Origin: CATOSP01 sp965204715
GTDB taxonomy: Bacteria; Chloroflexota; Dehalococcoidia; Lucifugimonadales; UBA3495
Assembly (NCBI GenBank): GCA_965204715.1
Contig: OZ242009.1
Location: 1,116,001 to 1,180,000 of the forward strand
Reading direction: 5' to 3'
Length of the DNA stretch: 64,000 nt
Below the pieces are notes generated by a model, which was not told the origin of the DNA, ran no database searches, and saw nothing but the letters and a program-made list of their open reading frames with translations. A program made the position numbers and the translations under genes. Positions 41,951 to 51,704 of this stretch are shown here, in pieces; position 1 is the stretch's first letter; every line of letters starts with the position of its first letter.

Positions 41951-42742
41951 CTACCGGCTGCCCGCGGACCTGCCGCCGTCCACCATGTAGACGCCGCCGG
42001 TGCAGAAACTGCTGTCGTCGCTGGCAAGGAACAGCATCAACCGGGCCACTTCCTCGGGATGTCCGTACCGCTGGAGGGGTATGCGCGACGCGGTGGCCTG
42101 TTTCAGATGCTCCACGGTTATGGTGGAATCGTCGAGGGCCGCGGCGCGCATCTCCTCGATGGAGCGCATCATGCGGGTCTCAATAGGGGCAGGGTTGACG
42201 GTGTTGACCCGGATGCCATGAGGCGCGCCTTCCATAGCGGCAGTGCGCATGAGGCCAACGACGGCGTGCTTGCTGGTGGTGTAGGCCGACATGTCGGGGC
42301 CGCCGCCGACGCCAGCGGTGGAAGAGGTGATGACGACGCTGCCGCCTCCGCGCTGGCGCATGGCGGGGACCGCGTACTTGATGCCCAACCACACTCCGCG
42401 CACGTTTACCGCCATGACGCGGTCGAAGACGTCTATGGGATAGTCCGGTATGGGAGAGATGGCGCCCTCGATGCCAGCGTTGGCCAGGTACACATCGATG
42501 CCACCCCAGCGGTCCACGGCTGCGTTGACATAGGCCTGGGCCTGTTCGGGCTGGGTCACGTCGGCCACGGTGTAGCTGGCCCTGTCCTCGCCAATCGACC
42601 GCACGGTTTCCTGGAGAGCCGTTTCGTCGAGGTCGACCAATGCCAGGCGCGCGCCCTCTTCGGCGAAGAGCCTCGCCGCAGCCTGGCCGATGCCGCCTGT
42701 GGCCCCTGTGATCAGGGCCACTTTTCCTTCAAGACGCGCCAC
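41951..42742 (-). CDS. SDR family oxidoreductase
   Basis: The 263-residue classical SDR has KVALITGATGGIGQAAARL, VYLANAGIEGAI, VVITSSTAGVGGGPDMSAYTTSKHAV with the Ser-Tyr-Lys triad, and SSFCTGGVYMVDGGRSAGSR at the end. The GTG at 42742, after AGGAAAGGAGATTGAAC, opens the conserved N-terminus. The frame upstream to 43009 has no family match. It forms an operon with the RmlD-like reductase. Confidence 0.9.
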   Translation of the reverse strand: MARLEGKVALITGATGGIGQAAARLFAEEGARLALVDLDETALQETVRSIGEDRASYTVADVTQPEQAQAYVNAAVDRWGGIDVYLANAGIEGAISPIPDYPIDVFDRVMAVNVRGVWLGIKYAVPAMRQRGGGSVVITSSTAGVGGGPDMSAYTTSKHAVVGLMRTAAMEGAPHGIRVNTVNPAPIETRMMRSIEEMRAAALDDSTITVEHLKQATASRIPLQRYGHPEEVARLMLFLASDDSSFCTGGVYMVDGGRSAGSR

Positions 42743-43187
42743 GTTCAATCTCCTTTCCTGCAAGGGCTTTTGATCTGCCCCGGTGTTTCTGCCGCCGGCT
42801 CTGTCAGCCGGGTGAACACTGGAATCCGCCCGGCTGGCAGAATAGTCCCTGGCGCGGGTCGGTTGCAACCCATGAAACCATGAGGGGCGGCGTTCCGTTT
42901 CAGGCGGAGACCAACAATTATAAGATATGATAGGGAATGGCATACGGGTTTGGAAAGGGGAAAGTGTCCGTAGCGTGGTGTCCAATAGGCGGCCTGGGGA
43001 TGAAACCATCCCCGATGGAGACGGGGGCTGGCCCTGAATTGCGCGCTGCCACTGTGTGGAGAGAGTTGCGAAACTCCAACGGGGAGAGATCGGCTGAGGA
43101 TGGTATGTCCTTTGACTGAAATCGGACGGCGGGGGAAAATGGAGGAAATTTCAGGATTGACCATCGCCTCGAACCGGAGAAGAAGAG
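42743..43187. other. Intergenic region upstream of the SDR/RmlD operon
   Basis: I see no gene here. A TATAAT on the minus strand at 42922-42917 could be the -10 of the SDR operon, but it is 175 bases from the start and has no convincing -35. The open frames present have no recognisable content. Confidence 0.5.
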
Positions 43188-43432
43188 ATGGAAATCTACC
43201 AACTGGACTACGTGATCCACGAGCCCAATGAAAGCGAGGGCTGGATGTACCTGGCAGAGGCACCGGCCTTCAGGGCTGCATGGCCTGGGGGGATACGCCC
43301 GAAGAGACCCTGGAGGAACTTCGGGCGGTGGCCAGGGCCCTGATCCAGTCGCGGAAAGAGCGGGGAATGCCCCTGCCAGAAGAAGTAGTCCCACAGCAGA
43401 CTGGCAGGGGGATCTTAACGGTGGCAGCATGA
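43188..43432 (+). pseudogene. HicB-like antitoxin, frameshifted
   Basis: From ATG 43188 the frame reads MEIYQLDYVIHEPNESEGWM then YLAEAPAF, a HicB start. Near 43265 it shifts: the conserved GCMAWGDTPEETLEELRAVA then RALIQSRKERGMPLPEE lies in another frame, ending at the TGA that overlaps hicA's ATG. One or two indels have broken an otherwise complete gene. Confidence 0.78.
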
Positions 43433-43638
43433 CCTACCGCGAACTGCGCAAGAAGCTGGAACGGCTTGGCTGTAGATTCGACCGGTAGGCCAGCGGTTCC
43501 CATGAGATATGGCTCAACCCAGCAAACGAACTACAGATTCCTGTACCCAGGCACGGCAATCGTGACCTGGCCACGGGAACCCTACACCGGGTCAGAAGAA
43601 ACCTGGGCATCTCCAGGAGGGATTTTGACCAGGCATAG
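43429..43638 (+). pseudogene. HicA-like toxin with in-frame amber codon
   Basis: From ATG 43429, MTYRELRKKLERLGCRFDR is a HicA N-terminus. A TAG at 43486-43488 interrupts it, and the same frame continues ASGSHEIWLNPANELQIPVP then RHGNRDLATGTLHRVRRNLG, with the catalytic GSH motif intact, to the true stop at 43636-43638. At the stop position many HicA proteins carry Gln, consistent with CAG to TAG. The region 43639-43823 shows nothing further. Confidence 0.78.
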
Positions 43639-43823
43639 ACACCCCTGCCCAGTCCCTCATGTCAGGCCCGCCGGGCAGACAGGCCGGCGGCGCGCCGGGA
43701 TAAGGCCATCAACGCAAGCCTCGCCGGATACAATGCGGGGAGCTTCACAATCCTCGAATTATGAAACCGCGTACCTCAGCGGTGTTGTCCGGTGGGATAT
43801 AATCGGTAGCTGGGCGGAAAGAA

Positions 43824-45866
43824 TTGCTATTTGCATCGGACATCAGTAAGGGCTACTCCGACAGGACCCTGTTCAGTGGCCTCACCTTCAGCGTGACCGC
43901 CGGAGACAGGATTGCCCTGATTGGTGCGAACGGTTCCGGGAAGACCACCCTCATGGACATCCTGGCCGGGGAGACGTTTCCGGATACCGGCAGTCTCTCC
44001 ACGCGACGGAAGGTCTCCATAGGCTATCTCAAGCAGGACCTGGCGGCATTCACGGACAAGCCGCTGCTGCGGGAGGTGCTGGACGCCAACTCGGAGGCGG
44101 TTGCCCTGGTGGACAGAATTGCCGCTGCGCGGCAGGCTCTGTCGTCGGAAACGGACTCCGGGAAACAGACTGCCCTGATGGAACGCCTGGGCCAGCTTGA
44201 CGCAGCGCTGGAAGCAGCGGGGGGAGAGGACCGGGAGCACGAGGCCAGGGCCATTCTGTCGGGCCTGGGATTCAAGGAGGGCGAGTTTCTCCGGCCTATG
44301 CGGGAGTTCAGCGGCGGATGGGTGATGCGGGCAGCCCTGGCCAGACTGCTGTTTATGAAGCCCGACCTGCTGCTATTGGACGAGCCGACCAATCACCTAG
44401 ACCTGGAGGCGAACCTGTGGTTTGAGAAGTACCTGGCCTCTTTCCGGGGCGGGGTGCTTGTTACATCCCATGACCGGGCGTTTCTGAACCAGGTGGCGAC
44501 GAGGATTCTCGCCATCGAGCCGGACGGGGCGGCGCTCCATCGAGGCAACTATGACGAGTACCTCGCCGCGCGGGAGCGGGCGCTGGAGATCAAGCAGGCG
44601 GCCGCGGCCAGGCAGGAACGGGAGATGCAGAGGCAGATGCGCTTTGTGGAGCGTTTTCGATACAAGGCGCGGAAGGCCAGCCAGGTGCAAAGCCGGTTGA
44701 AGCAGCTTGAGAAAGTGCAGATCATCGAGCTGCCAAGGGCGACCAGGAAGGTCCGGTACTCGTTCCCGGAACCTCCCCGGGCCGGTTCCAGGGTTATATG
44801 GCTGTCCAACGTGAGCAAGTCCTACGGTGATAACCCGGTGTACCGGGGGATGGACTTCGAGCTTTCGCGGGGCGACCGGGTTGCCCTGGTAGGGCCGAAC
44901 GGCGCGGGCAAGAGCACCATGCTGAAGATGCTGGCGGACGTCCTTCCCATCGACACGGGTGAGAGAAAGACCGGTCACAACGTGGTGATGGCCTACTACG
45001 CCCAGCACGTGCTGGAACTGCTGGACCCGGACAACACAATCATCCAGGAACTGCAACAGGCCGCGCCATCGGAATCAGATCAGAACCTGCGCACCACACT
45101 GGGTGGGTTTCTGTTCAGCGGAGACGATATCCACAAGCCGGTATCGGTGCTGTCCGGCGGGGAGAAGGCGCGGGTGGCGCTGGCCAAGCTGCTGCTCCAG
45201 CCGAGCAATCTGCTCCTGATGGATGAGCCGACCAATCACCTGGATATCACATCACGGGAGATACTGGCAGACGCGCTTGGGGACTATCACGGCACGATTT
45301 GCCTGATAACCCATGACCGGACGCTCATCCGGCAGGTTGCCAACAAGATAGTCGAGATTGAGGACGGAAGGCCCAGTGTGTTTCCCGGCGACTACGATAC
45401 CTACCTTGACCAGAAGCAGGAAGAGAGCCGCAACGGGGCCGCGAAGCCGGAGACCAACGGGGCGTCCGCCGCGCCATCGAGGGACGGGTCCCACGCGCAC
45501 GGGCGGGCCGGCATGTCGGTCCAGGGCGACGTCCCCAAGAGGCAGGGTCCTGCCAGGAGACGCTCCGGGAGGCCGTTGACGCTTGAAGAGGAACAACGCC
45601 GGATGCTTGCCAGGGAGTCCCGTAAGCTGGCAATGCGGATCGAGGAGATAAACGTGTCCCTGTCGGACCGTGAGAGGCGCATTGCGGAGTTGGAGGCCAT
45701 GTTCTCCAGCCCGGACCAATTTGACAACCCCGATGAGGTGGTCTCCGCAAGCGAGCATTACGCCACGCTCAAGAGTGAGGCGGAGTCTCTTTGGGATGAG
45801 TGGGAGCGGCTGTCGCTGGAGGCGGAGAATATCGACAGCCAGTTGGAGGCGTTGAATCCCGGTTAG
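43824..45866 (+). CDS. ABC-F family ATP-binding protein (Uup/EttA-like)
   Basis: The 680-residue cytosolic protein has two ABC ATPase domains in tandem. The first has IGANGSGKTTLMDIL (Walker A), EFSGGWVMRAALARLL (signature) and LLLLDEPTNHLDLEANLWFE. The second has LVGPNGAGKSTMLKML, VLSGGEKARVALAKLLLQ and LLLMDEPTNHLDITSREIL. The linker (about 240-320) is the ABC-F arm, and a C-terminal coiled coil (about 575-675) is Uup-like. ABC-F proteins act on ribosomes or nucleic acid. A TTG at 43824 is the start; no ATG gives the first strand. Confidence 0.92.
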   Translation: MLFASDISKGYSDRTLFSGLTFSVTAGDRIALIGANGSGKTTLMDILAGETFPDTGSLSTRRKVSIGYLKQDLAAFTDKPLLREVLDANSEAVALVDRIAAARQALSSETDSGKQTALMERLGQLDAALEAAGGEDREHEARAILSGLGFKEGEFLRPMREFSGGWVMRAALARLLFMKPDLLLLDEPTNHLDLEANLWFEKYLASFRGGVLVTSHDRAFLNQVATRILAIEPDGAALHRGNYDEYLAARERALEIKQAAAARQEREMQRQMRFVERFRYKARKASQVQSRLKQLEKVQIIELPRATRKVRYSFPEPPRAGSRVIWLSNVSKSYGDNPVYRGMDFELSRGDRVALVGPNGAGKSTMLKMLADVLPIDTGERKTGHNVVMAYYAQHVLELLDPDNTIIQELQQAAPSESDQNLRTTLGGFLFSGDDIHKPVSVLSGGEKARVALAKLLLQPSNLLLMDEPTNHLDITSREILADALGDYHGTICLITHDRTLIRQVANKIVEIEDGRPSVFPGDYDTYLDQKQEESRNGAAKPETNGASAAPSRDGSHAHGRAGMSVQGDVPKRQGPARRRSGRPLTLEEEQRRMLARESRKLAMRIEEINVSLSDRERRIAELEAMFSSPDQFDNPDEVVSASEHYATLKSEAESLWDEWERLSLEAENIDSQLEALNPG

Positions 45867-46057
45867 GCCGGCGGCAGGTGTGGTTAAAGTAATGAAACAA
45901 CAACAGTGCAGGATGGTCTGACGAGGCCCTCCAGCTTATACCCATGGGGGTAGATTCGCCGCGCCTGAGAACGATTGACAGCCTCTGGGGGTGCCGTTTA
46001 CAGTTTTATTGCCGGTATAGCCTGAAAACGCACGGAAGCGCCCCAATTTAGCTACGC

Positions 46058-46146
46058 GGAGAGATGGCTGAGCGGACGAAAGCGCCGGTCTCGAAAACCG
46101 GTATACCCTCCGGGTATCGTGGGTTCGAATCCCACTCTCTCCGCCA
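46058..46146 (+). tRNA. tRNA-Ser(CGA)
   Basis: The acceptor stem pairs GGAGAGA (46058-46064) with TCTCTCC (46136-46142), followed by G and an encoded CCA (46144-46146). The anticodon stem CCGGT/ACCGG holds a loop with CGA at 46092-46094. A long variable arm (TACCC.TCC.GGGTA) and the T-loop GTTCGAATC are typical of class II serine tRNAs. Confidence 0.95.
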
Positions 46147-46935
46147 CTTAATCCCATATATGAACGTGAATTAGGGCTTATTGAGACTGTGCGTGGCCAT
46201 TATATGCCACTTTATATACCAATAATTCTCCGGTGGTTTGGCCACGCGCGTCCGACATTTTCCTTGATGCACCGGCAACTGAAACTCCCGCGCCCTGCGG
46301 AGACGATTGATTTGCCGAGTCAGGACACAACACGGCCGATTTTTCGCAGCTCGGCTGGTTTGCTCTGAGCCTGACCCCGCATCTCACAGAGACTTCGCAA
46401 TTAGCAGCCATCCGGGTTGGCATCCCTTTCTTCGGGTTATCTCGTATCGGTTGCCGCCGCTCACCCAGAGCCCCTCCCATCAGGGGATTGATTCCTCAGA
46501 ATCTTGTCAGGTCCATCTCTGAACCAAAACCAATGTGAAACTCGCAGAAGCATGGGATAAATCGTGAGGGAACCGAATTGGGTTGTGAAGGAGTCAGAAA
46601 GGGCTGATTATGGGCGTGAAGGAGATAGACCGGTTTCTGGAAAAGGTTTCATTGCCAGTCGGCTTCGGTGGTCCTGACCGCGGACCCTGGAGTGGCACCG
46701 ATTTCCTCACCCGTAAGTGGTGAGACGCGGACCAACCACCAGTCCCACGCCCGTCCATTCGGGTTGTGTCTCCACGCTCCCTGAGAGGGTACGCGGGAGG
46801 GTCAGGCACAAGGGGCGCTGTGCCCGGTTGTGATGGCTTCGCAATCTCCTTCCTGCCATCCGATCCCTTCCGGGGCACCGACGGACGGATTGTCCGGGCG
46901 CAATGCTCCGGCGCGAAGGGGGAGCGCACAGGGAA
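46147..46935. other. Gene-poor region after tRNA-Ser
   Basis: About 790 bases with no gene I can support. Open frames on both strands lack ribosome binding sites and family similarity. No integrase, attachment repeat of the tRNA 3' end, or structured RNA was recognised. Confidence 0.5.
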
Positions 46936-48435
46936 TCAGCCGATGCGCACGGGCTCCCCGTACATCTTCCAGCAGTCCCAGTTTCCCAGGGCGCCGTGTT
47001 CGGCCAGGCGCCCTATCGTGGTGGTGAGCATCGCCAGCTGATTCTCGCGTCCAACTTCCCAGAAGTACTCCTCGGCCCTCTCATTCCATACGACCAGAAA
47101 CACCGGCCAGTCATCCTGGCGGCGTGGAGAAGAATACCCCTTCAGCTTGCGCTGCGCCCGGTAGCGGCCCCGGGCAGACCGTTCGTACTCCACGTAGTGC
47201 CAGCCGGGGCCGTAGGGACTCTGCTCCAGCAGCACCATGCCGTCTGGTGAGATGCCGCCCCCTCTCCCCAGGTGCTCCCAGGAGCGCCAGCCGGCAGCGA
47301 CCGGAAACCCGGACTTCATGAACTCGGACATCATGGACATCAACCCGTCCTCGTGTGCCTGGGAGGCCCGCTTTTTCATCCATGGGGGCCTGTGCTTGCT
47401 CATATCGGATCTGGTGTTGCTCACGCCGTCCCGGCGGGCCAGAATGTGGAATCCGGGAGGCTCTATGAAATGGCGGTTCCCGGTGCCCATGGAGATGGAA
47501 CCGATTAACCCATGTTTTGCCAGGTCACTGCAGCGCCTTTGCACAGCCTTAAGGTCCGCCTCGCCGGCTGCGAGATGAACCATGCTGGTGGGGAGACCGG
47601 GCCACTCGGCAACGGAGTTCAGTGTTCCCAGCACGCGCCCCCGGCCGGCCATGTTGAAGGATGAGGCCCTGACACGGTCCTCCCACCGCCAGCCGCCCAG
47701 GTCTCGGGGTTCGATCATCTGGTAGATCCAGCCGCGGCTTTCTCCCGGATGAATGGCCCCGGCGCGGGTGTCATCTGCGATGCACCATACGGCAACCCGG
47801 TCCTGGAGCCGGTACTTTCTTGCCGCGCGAAAGACCAGTTGCCCCTGCCACTGGTCAGTAACCACGAAGCAGAGGAGACCCGGCCAGGGGGTTTCGTGAG
47901 ACACCGAGTAGTCCACGTGGTCTTCCAGGTCCGGCCCCAGCGCCCGTAGCCTGGTCAGGAGATGGCTTTCCGACTCCAGGAGGCCACTCCAGAGAATTGC
48001 AGCCCAGCCGCGCTCATACCGGACCGCCGCGTCCAGGCTCATCCCTGACAGCCACCGGAAGTCGATCATTGGGCCCATGCCCTCGACCGAACCGGCGACC
48101 CGGTAGAAGGATGCGACGAGTGGCAGGCGTTCCAGCAGCCGGCACCTGGCCCACTCCTCGTGCCAATTGGGGGTGGGCGCTTCCATTGTCTCGAGGGCCT
48201 CTTGGGTGAGCCAGAGCCGGTCCGCCGGGTGGCCGGACGAGCCCAGCCGGGCCGAGGCGATGAAGCCCTCCCGGCGCAGCTCCCGGACTGCGGGATAAAC
48301 CCTGTCAACGTGCCAACCAAGGGCGATGGCAATCTCCCCGGGGCTGGCCAGAGGTTCCAGCCACAACGCGGAAGCCGTCTGCTGCGCACTCGGGGATACG
48401 GGAATCCTGGCTGCGGCAGGACCGGACATCGCCAT
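46936..48435 (-). CDS. Winged-helix protein, replication-relaxation-like
   Basis: The 499-residue protein starts with a winged-helix domain (LWLEPLASPGEIAIALGWHV, YPAVRELRREGFIASARL, HPADRLWLTQEALETM, about 22-86) and has a second one about 285-350 (MVHLAAGEADLKAVQRRCSD then LAKHGLIGSISMGTGNRHFI). The C-terminal third has FLVVWNERAEEYFWEVGRENQL, acidic and aromatic residues that could form a nuclease-like core. The plan resembles Replic_Relax-type proteins of actinobacterial and Chloroflexota mobile elements. That match is from memory and is tentative. The location after tRNA-Ser suits a mobile-element gene. No integrase or mobilisation genes were found beside it. Confidence 0.6.
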   Translation of the reverse strand: MAMSGPAAARIPVSPSAQQTASALWLEPLASPGEIAIALGWHVDRVYPAVRELRREGFIASARLGSSGHPADRLWLTQEALETMEAPTPNWHEEWARCRLLERLPLVASFYRVAGSVEGMGPMIDFRWLSGMSLDAAVRYERGWAAILWSGLLESESHLLTRLRALGPDLEDHVDYSVSHETPWPGLLCFVVTDQWQGQLVFRAARKYRLQDRVAVWCIADDTRAGAIHPGESRGWIYQMIEPRDLGGWRWEDRVRASSFNMAGRGRVLGTLNSVAEWPGLPTSMVHLAAGEADLKAVQRRCSDLAKHGLIGSISMGTGNRHFIEPPGFHILARRDGVSNTRSDMSKHRPPWMKKRASQAHEDGLMSMMSEFMKSGFPVAAGWRSWEHLGRGGGISPDGMVLLEQSPYGPGWHYVEYERSARGRYRAQRKLKGYSSPRRQDDWPVFLVVWNERAEEYFWEVGRENQLAMLTTTIGRLAEHGALGNWDCWKMYGEPVRIG

Positions 48436-49440
48436 CCTCCTCCTGGCCTCGACGCCGGAGAGTGACCGGGAGGTCTCCGGTGTGAGGGCCGGTTGCTATT
48501 TCCATTGTGTCACGAGCCCACAAAGAGATTGTCATTAGCGGTTACGCCGGGGCGTGAGGTTGTCGTGTTGAGCGTATCTGAACCTGTGCAACAATCTTAT
48601 TCTCGTCCACGGCGAAAACAGGGCAGGCCCGGTATCCTCAGCGAAAATCCGTTCCCGTTCCGGACGGGCGCGTGGCCAAGTTGAGGAGTTTCGTCAGCGT
48701 GGGCAGGCGGGCGCCTTTCATCCGAGACGACTGTCCTGTTCCGGTGATGCCGGTGCATAGAGAGCGGCGTCCCAGGCACGCTCTGGCGCTGCGAGTAACC
48801 GGTTCACTCAGGGACTGGCGGAGGTAAAGCGGGTCCAGCTTGGACGCCCGCCGCAGCCGTGGCCTGGGCCGCAGGCCTCTGGAGACTTCAGAACCTGTCC
48901 CTGCGAAAGCTGGGGTACCGGCGCACCGTGTTCCGGGCAATGCTCGGTTCCCAGGCGATCCCCCGGATAGAACGGCCCGCACCCTTCATTTCGTAGAACT
49001 CTTTCACTTGTCCCACCTTCAGCAATGTGTAGCAGGGGCCTCCACGAAAGCTCTGTGAATAATGCCCTGTTCTTCAGGTGGGTCAATCCTTTTTCGGCGT
49101 TTTCGCTCATTTTTGCATCGGCGTTAACGCCGGGAGACAGGATAGCACCAACCGCCAGGAGTCGGGCTTTGCGTCAAGTCCTGGGGTCAAACATATGCTC
49201 AAAGGGCAGCAGTAGAGCTACAATGACTTCGGGCAGGGTAGGCATATTCGACCTTTTGTGGTGATTAGGTCGAGCTTACCCTGTTCTTGCGATTTGTCTG
49301 GATTTTGTACAAAGTCGAGTGCCAGACGCCGACGTTGAAAAAGTGCCCGACAAACTGTACGCCCGCCTCATTGACTCCCTGGCCTACGCCGCTTGAACGT
49401 ACAAAGTCCAGGTCAAGTCCGTTAGTAACAAGGCCGAGAG
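48436..49440. other. Gene-poor region upstream of the winged-helix gene
   Basis: About 1 kb with no supported gene. A degenerate REP-like palindrome lies at 48894-48919 (CCTGTCCCTGCGAAAGCTGG). The motif GTACAAAGTC occurs at about 49307 and 49399, resembling the GCACAAAAAGTC motifs of the element at 59443-60830. Two open frames across 48638-49110 appear to be non-coding. Confidence 0.5.
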
Positions 49441-49606
49441 ACCGACGTGGCGGACTGCCAGTGGCTGCAGCAACTTCAAACCTGCGGTCTGCTGCCGGGG
49501 GCGTTCGGGCCGGAGGATGAGATCCGCCGCCTGCGCAGCTACCTGCGGCAGCGGGCCATGCTGGTGGAGTACGCCTCCCAGCACATGCAGAAGGCCCTGA
49601 CACAGA
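49441..49606 (+). pseudogene. Fragment of an IS110-family transposase
   Basis: The frame reads DVADCQWLQQLQTCGLLPGA, GPEDEIRRLRSYLRQRAMLVE and HMQKALTQM, near-identical to the middle of the complete IS110 transposase at 50160-51578 (DCQWLQQLHTYGLLSGAF). The match stops at ALTQM just before the IS21-like end at 49624, so that end probably truncated it. Confidence 0.8.
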
Positions 49607-49643
49607 TGTCCCGCGTCAAGCATTTTTGCCGATCTGACGTCAA

Positions 49644-50108
49644 TTAGTTTTGCCGGTCCACCTCCCAAGTCTGACCACGTTGCTGAGCCACATCGGTCCG
49701 GTAGCTTGGGACATCGAACTCCATGATTACGGAATGATGCACCACCCGGTCGATGGCCGCAGCGGTAGCCATGGGGTTGGAAAAGACGCGCTCCCACTCT
49801 GAGAAGACCAGGTTGGAGGTGATGCCCAGGGACCTCCGCTCGTAGCGTTCAGCGATGAAGGTGAAGAGGACTTCCGACTCTTCAGCTCCCTGGGGCAGGT
49901 AGCCCAGGTCGTCCAGGAGCAGGAAGTCGAAGTTGTCCAGCTTCCGCAGCCGCCGGGGCAGGTCCAGGTCCCGCTTGGCGGCCAGCAGTTCCTGCACCAG
50001 GCGGTAGGCCGGCACAAAGAGCACCGATCTGCCCGACTCCACGAGCCTGTGGCCCAGGGCGCACAGGGCATGGGTCTTGCCGGTGCCGGGAAGTCCGAAG
50101 GCCAGCAC
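49644..50108 (-). pseudogene. istB: IstB-like ATPase, N-terminally truncated
   Basis: The 154 or so codons encode the AAA+ core of IstB, the IS21 target-selection helper: NVLAFGLPGTGKTHALCALG (Walker A), FDFLLLDDLGYLPQGAEESE (Walker B), SLGITSNLVFSEWERVF (sensor) and AAIDRVVHHSVIMEF. About 90 N-terminal residues are missing. Upstream, only a few more matching residues (RIDRGAN) precede the IS110-related sequence, so an insertion cut the gene. Confidence 0.85.
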
Positions 50109-50159
50109 GTTGGCTCCCCGATCAATGCGACTTGTCGGTCTCCCGACTAACTGGAGGCG

Positions 50160-51578
50160 TCACGTTGGAGCGGCCGTGGCCATGAAGTTGCCCCGGCGGT
50201 CGGGTATAGGCACCAGTTCATAGCCCAGTTGCGCCGCCCGACGTTTGGCGAAGCGCAGGACTCGCTGCTGATACTGGCGTTCATAGTACTCGGCGCCGGC
50301 GTCCACGTATTCCTGACCATACCGAAGCATTGCATAGATGAGCCTGGCCAGCTTGTGCGCCGTCGCGGTTATTGCCTTGGGCGCCCCCAGTTGGGCTTTC
50401 TTCCGGCGCAAGAATGCGCCCAGGGCGCTGTCGGAGCGATGCAGAGCGTTGGCTGCCAGACGCAGGGCCGCAGCTGCGCGGTTGGCGCTGGGCTTGGTCC
50501 GGGAACTGACCACCTTCCTGCCGGTGATGCGATTATCGGGACTAAGACCCAGCCAGGAAGCGAAATGTTTGGCGCTGGGCCATCTGGTCATGTCTGTGCC
50601 AATCTCGCCGACTACCTTCAAGGCGGTGTGGGAATCCACGCCGTCAATCCTTGTCAGGTCGACTCCCGTCATCCGGTAGAGATGTTCCCGGATATCGATG
50701 CGGGGAGCGTTTTTCTGGTGGCGGCGACGGCCGGGCCTCCCTTCCGGAAGCTCACCATCGCTACGGTCCTTAAACCGCCTCAGTTGAGCTTCAATCTCCC
50801 GGTCGCACTCGGCGATCTTGTTCTGATACACGTGGAACAGTTCCATGGCCTGGCTCAACTCAAAGATGTGCTCCTCCCGCCAGTGCCCCTGCAACGACTT
50901 GGCGATGGTGGCTTCGTCGGCCTTGATCCCGGCACGGCGCAATTGGGCCAGCTTTTCAGGGTTGCGCTCGCCGCGTACGATGGCTCCCATGATGTCCATT
51001 CCGGTCTTCCCGGTGATGTCGCTGATAACGTGCTGGAGCTTCACGTTCATCTGAGTCAGCGCCTTCTGCATATGCTGGGTATGATGGGACGCGTACTGGA
51101 CCAGCATGGCCCGCTGCCGCAGGTAACTCCGCAGGCGCCTGATCTCCGCCTCCGGACGAAAAGCTCCCGAGAGCAGCCCGTAGGTGTGCAACTGCTGCAG
51201 CCACTGACAGTCCAGCACATCGCTCTTGCGCCCAGGCACGTTCTTGATCCGCCTGGGGTCCACCAGCATCACCGCAAACCCACGCTCTTCCAATACCCCA
51301 AACAGCGGTATCCAGTACACTCCGGTGGATTCCATGACTACGGTGTCCACCCCGCACTCGGTCAGCCAATCCGCCAAGCAGTAGAGGTCTGACGTAAAGG
51401 CTTCAAACTCTCTTACCGGATCCTCTGCACGGTCTGGCGGCACCGCGGCATAGTGGCTGCTGGCCCCTACGTCCACGCCCGCAGCGTTCAGATTTACCTG
51501 GGACAGCGCCGCCGGCAAACTGGCCCGAGATGGTCGGGGCTTGTTCTCAGATTTGGGCATTCCCTTGGTAGTGCTCAT
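50160..51578 (-). CDS. IS110 family transposase
   Basis: The 472-residue protein has the DEDD (RuvC-like) N-terminal domain: NAAGVDVGASSHYAAVP (first Asp), VVMESTGVYWIPLF (Glu), VDPRRIKNVPGRKSDVLDCQ (last two Asp). The C-terminal Tnp_20 domain runs through YRMTGVDLTRIDGVDSHTAL, FASWLGLSPDNRITGRKVVS and ALRLAANALHRSDSALGAFL, with the catalytic Ser in the KVVSSRTKPS region. The ATG at 51578 follows GTGGAGGGCGTG. It appears complete and may be active. IS110 ends lack inverted repeats, so its boundaries are not defined. Confidence 0.92.
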   Translation of the reverse strand: MSTTKGMPKSENKPRPSRASLPAALSQVNLNAAGVDVGASSHYAAVPPDRAEDPVREFEAFTSDLYCLADWLTECGVDTVVMESTGVYWIPLFGVLEERGFAVMLVDPRRIKNVPGRKSDVLDCQWLQQLHTYGLLSGAFRPEAEIRRLRSYLRQRAMLVQYASHHTQHMQKALTQMNVKLQHVISDITGKTGMDIMGAIVRGERNPEKLAQLRRAGIKADEATIAKSLQGHWREEHIFELSQAMELFHVYQNKIAECDREIEAQLRRFKDRSDGELPEGRPGRRRHQKNAPRIDIREHLYRMTGVDLTRIDGVDSHTALKVVGEIGTDMTRWPSAKHFASWLGLSPDNRITGRKVVSSRTKPSANRAAAALRLAANALHRSDSALGAFLRRKKAQLGAPKAITATAHKLARLIYAMLRYGQEYVDAGAEYYERQYQQRVLRFAKRRAAQLGYELVPIPDRRGNFMATAAPT

Positions 51579-51704
51579 CACGCCCTCCACGATCATCTTG
51601 CCGGCGTGTTGCGGGAGGGAGCCACTGACAACGCACACTCTCCCGAACGGGATCACCCACTGCGGAGCGTCACCAATGAAGCAATCGCAGGACTCCCGGA
51701 CCAT

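Noticed and set aside
46062..46935. An integrase or attachment repeat next to tRNA-Ser
   Set aside because: No recombinase motif and no copy of the tRNA 3' end was seen downstream in this window.
50229..51392. A 387-codon open frame on the plus strand
   Set aside because: It is the shadow of the IS110 transposase gene on the minus strand; the sequence is low-complexity and has no family match.
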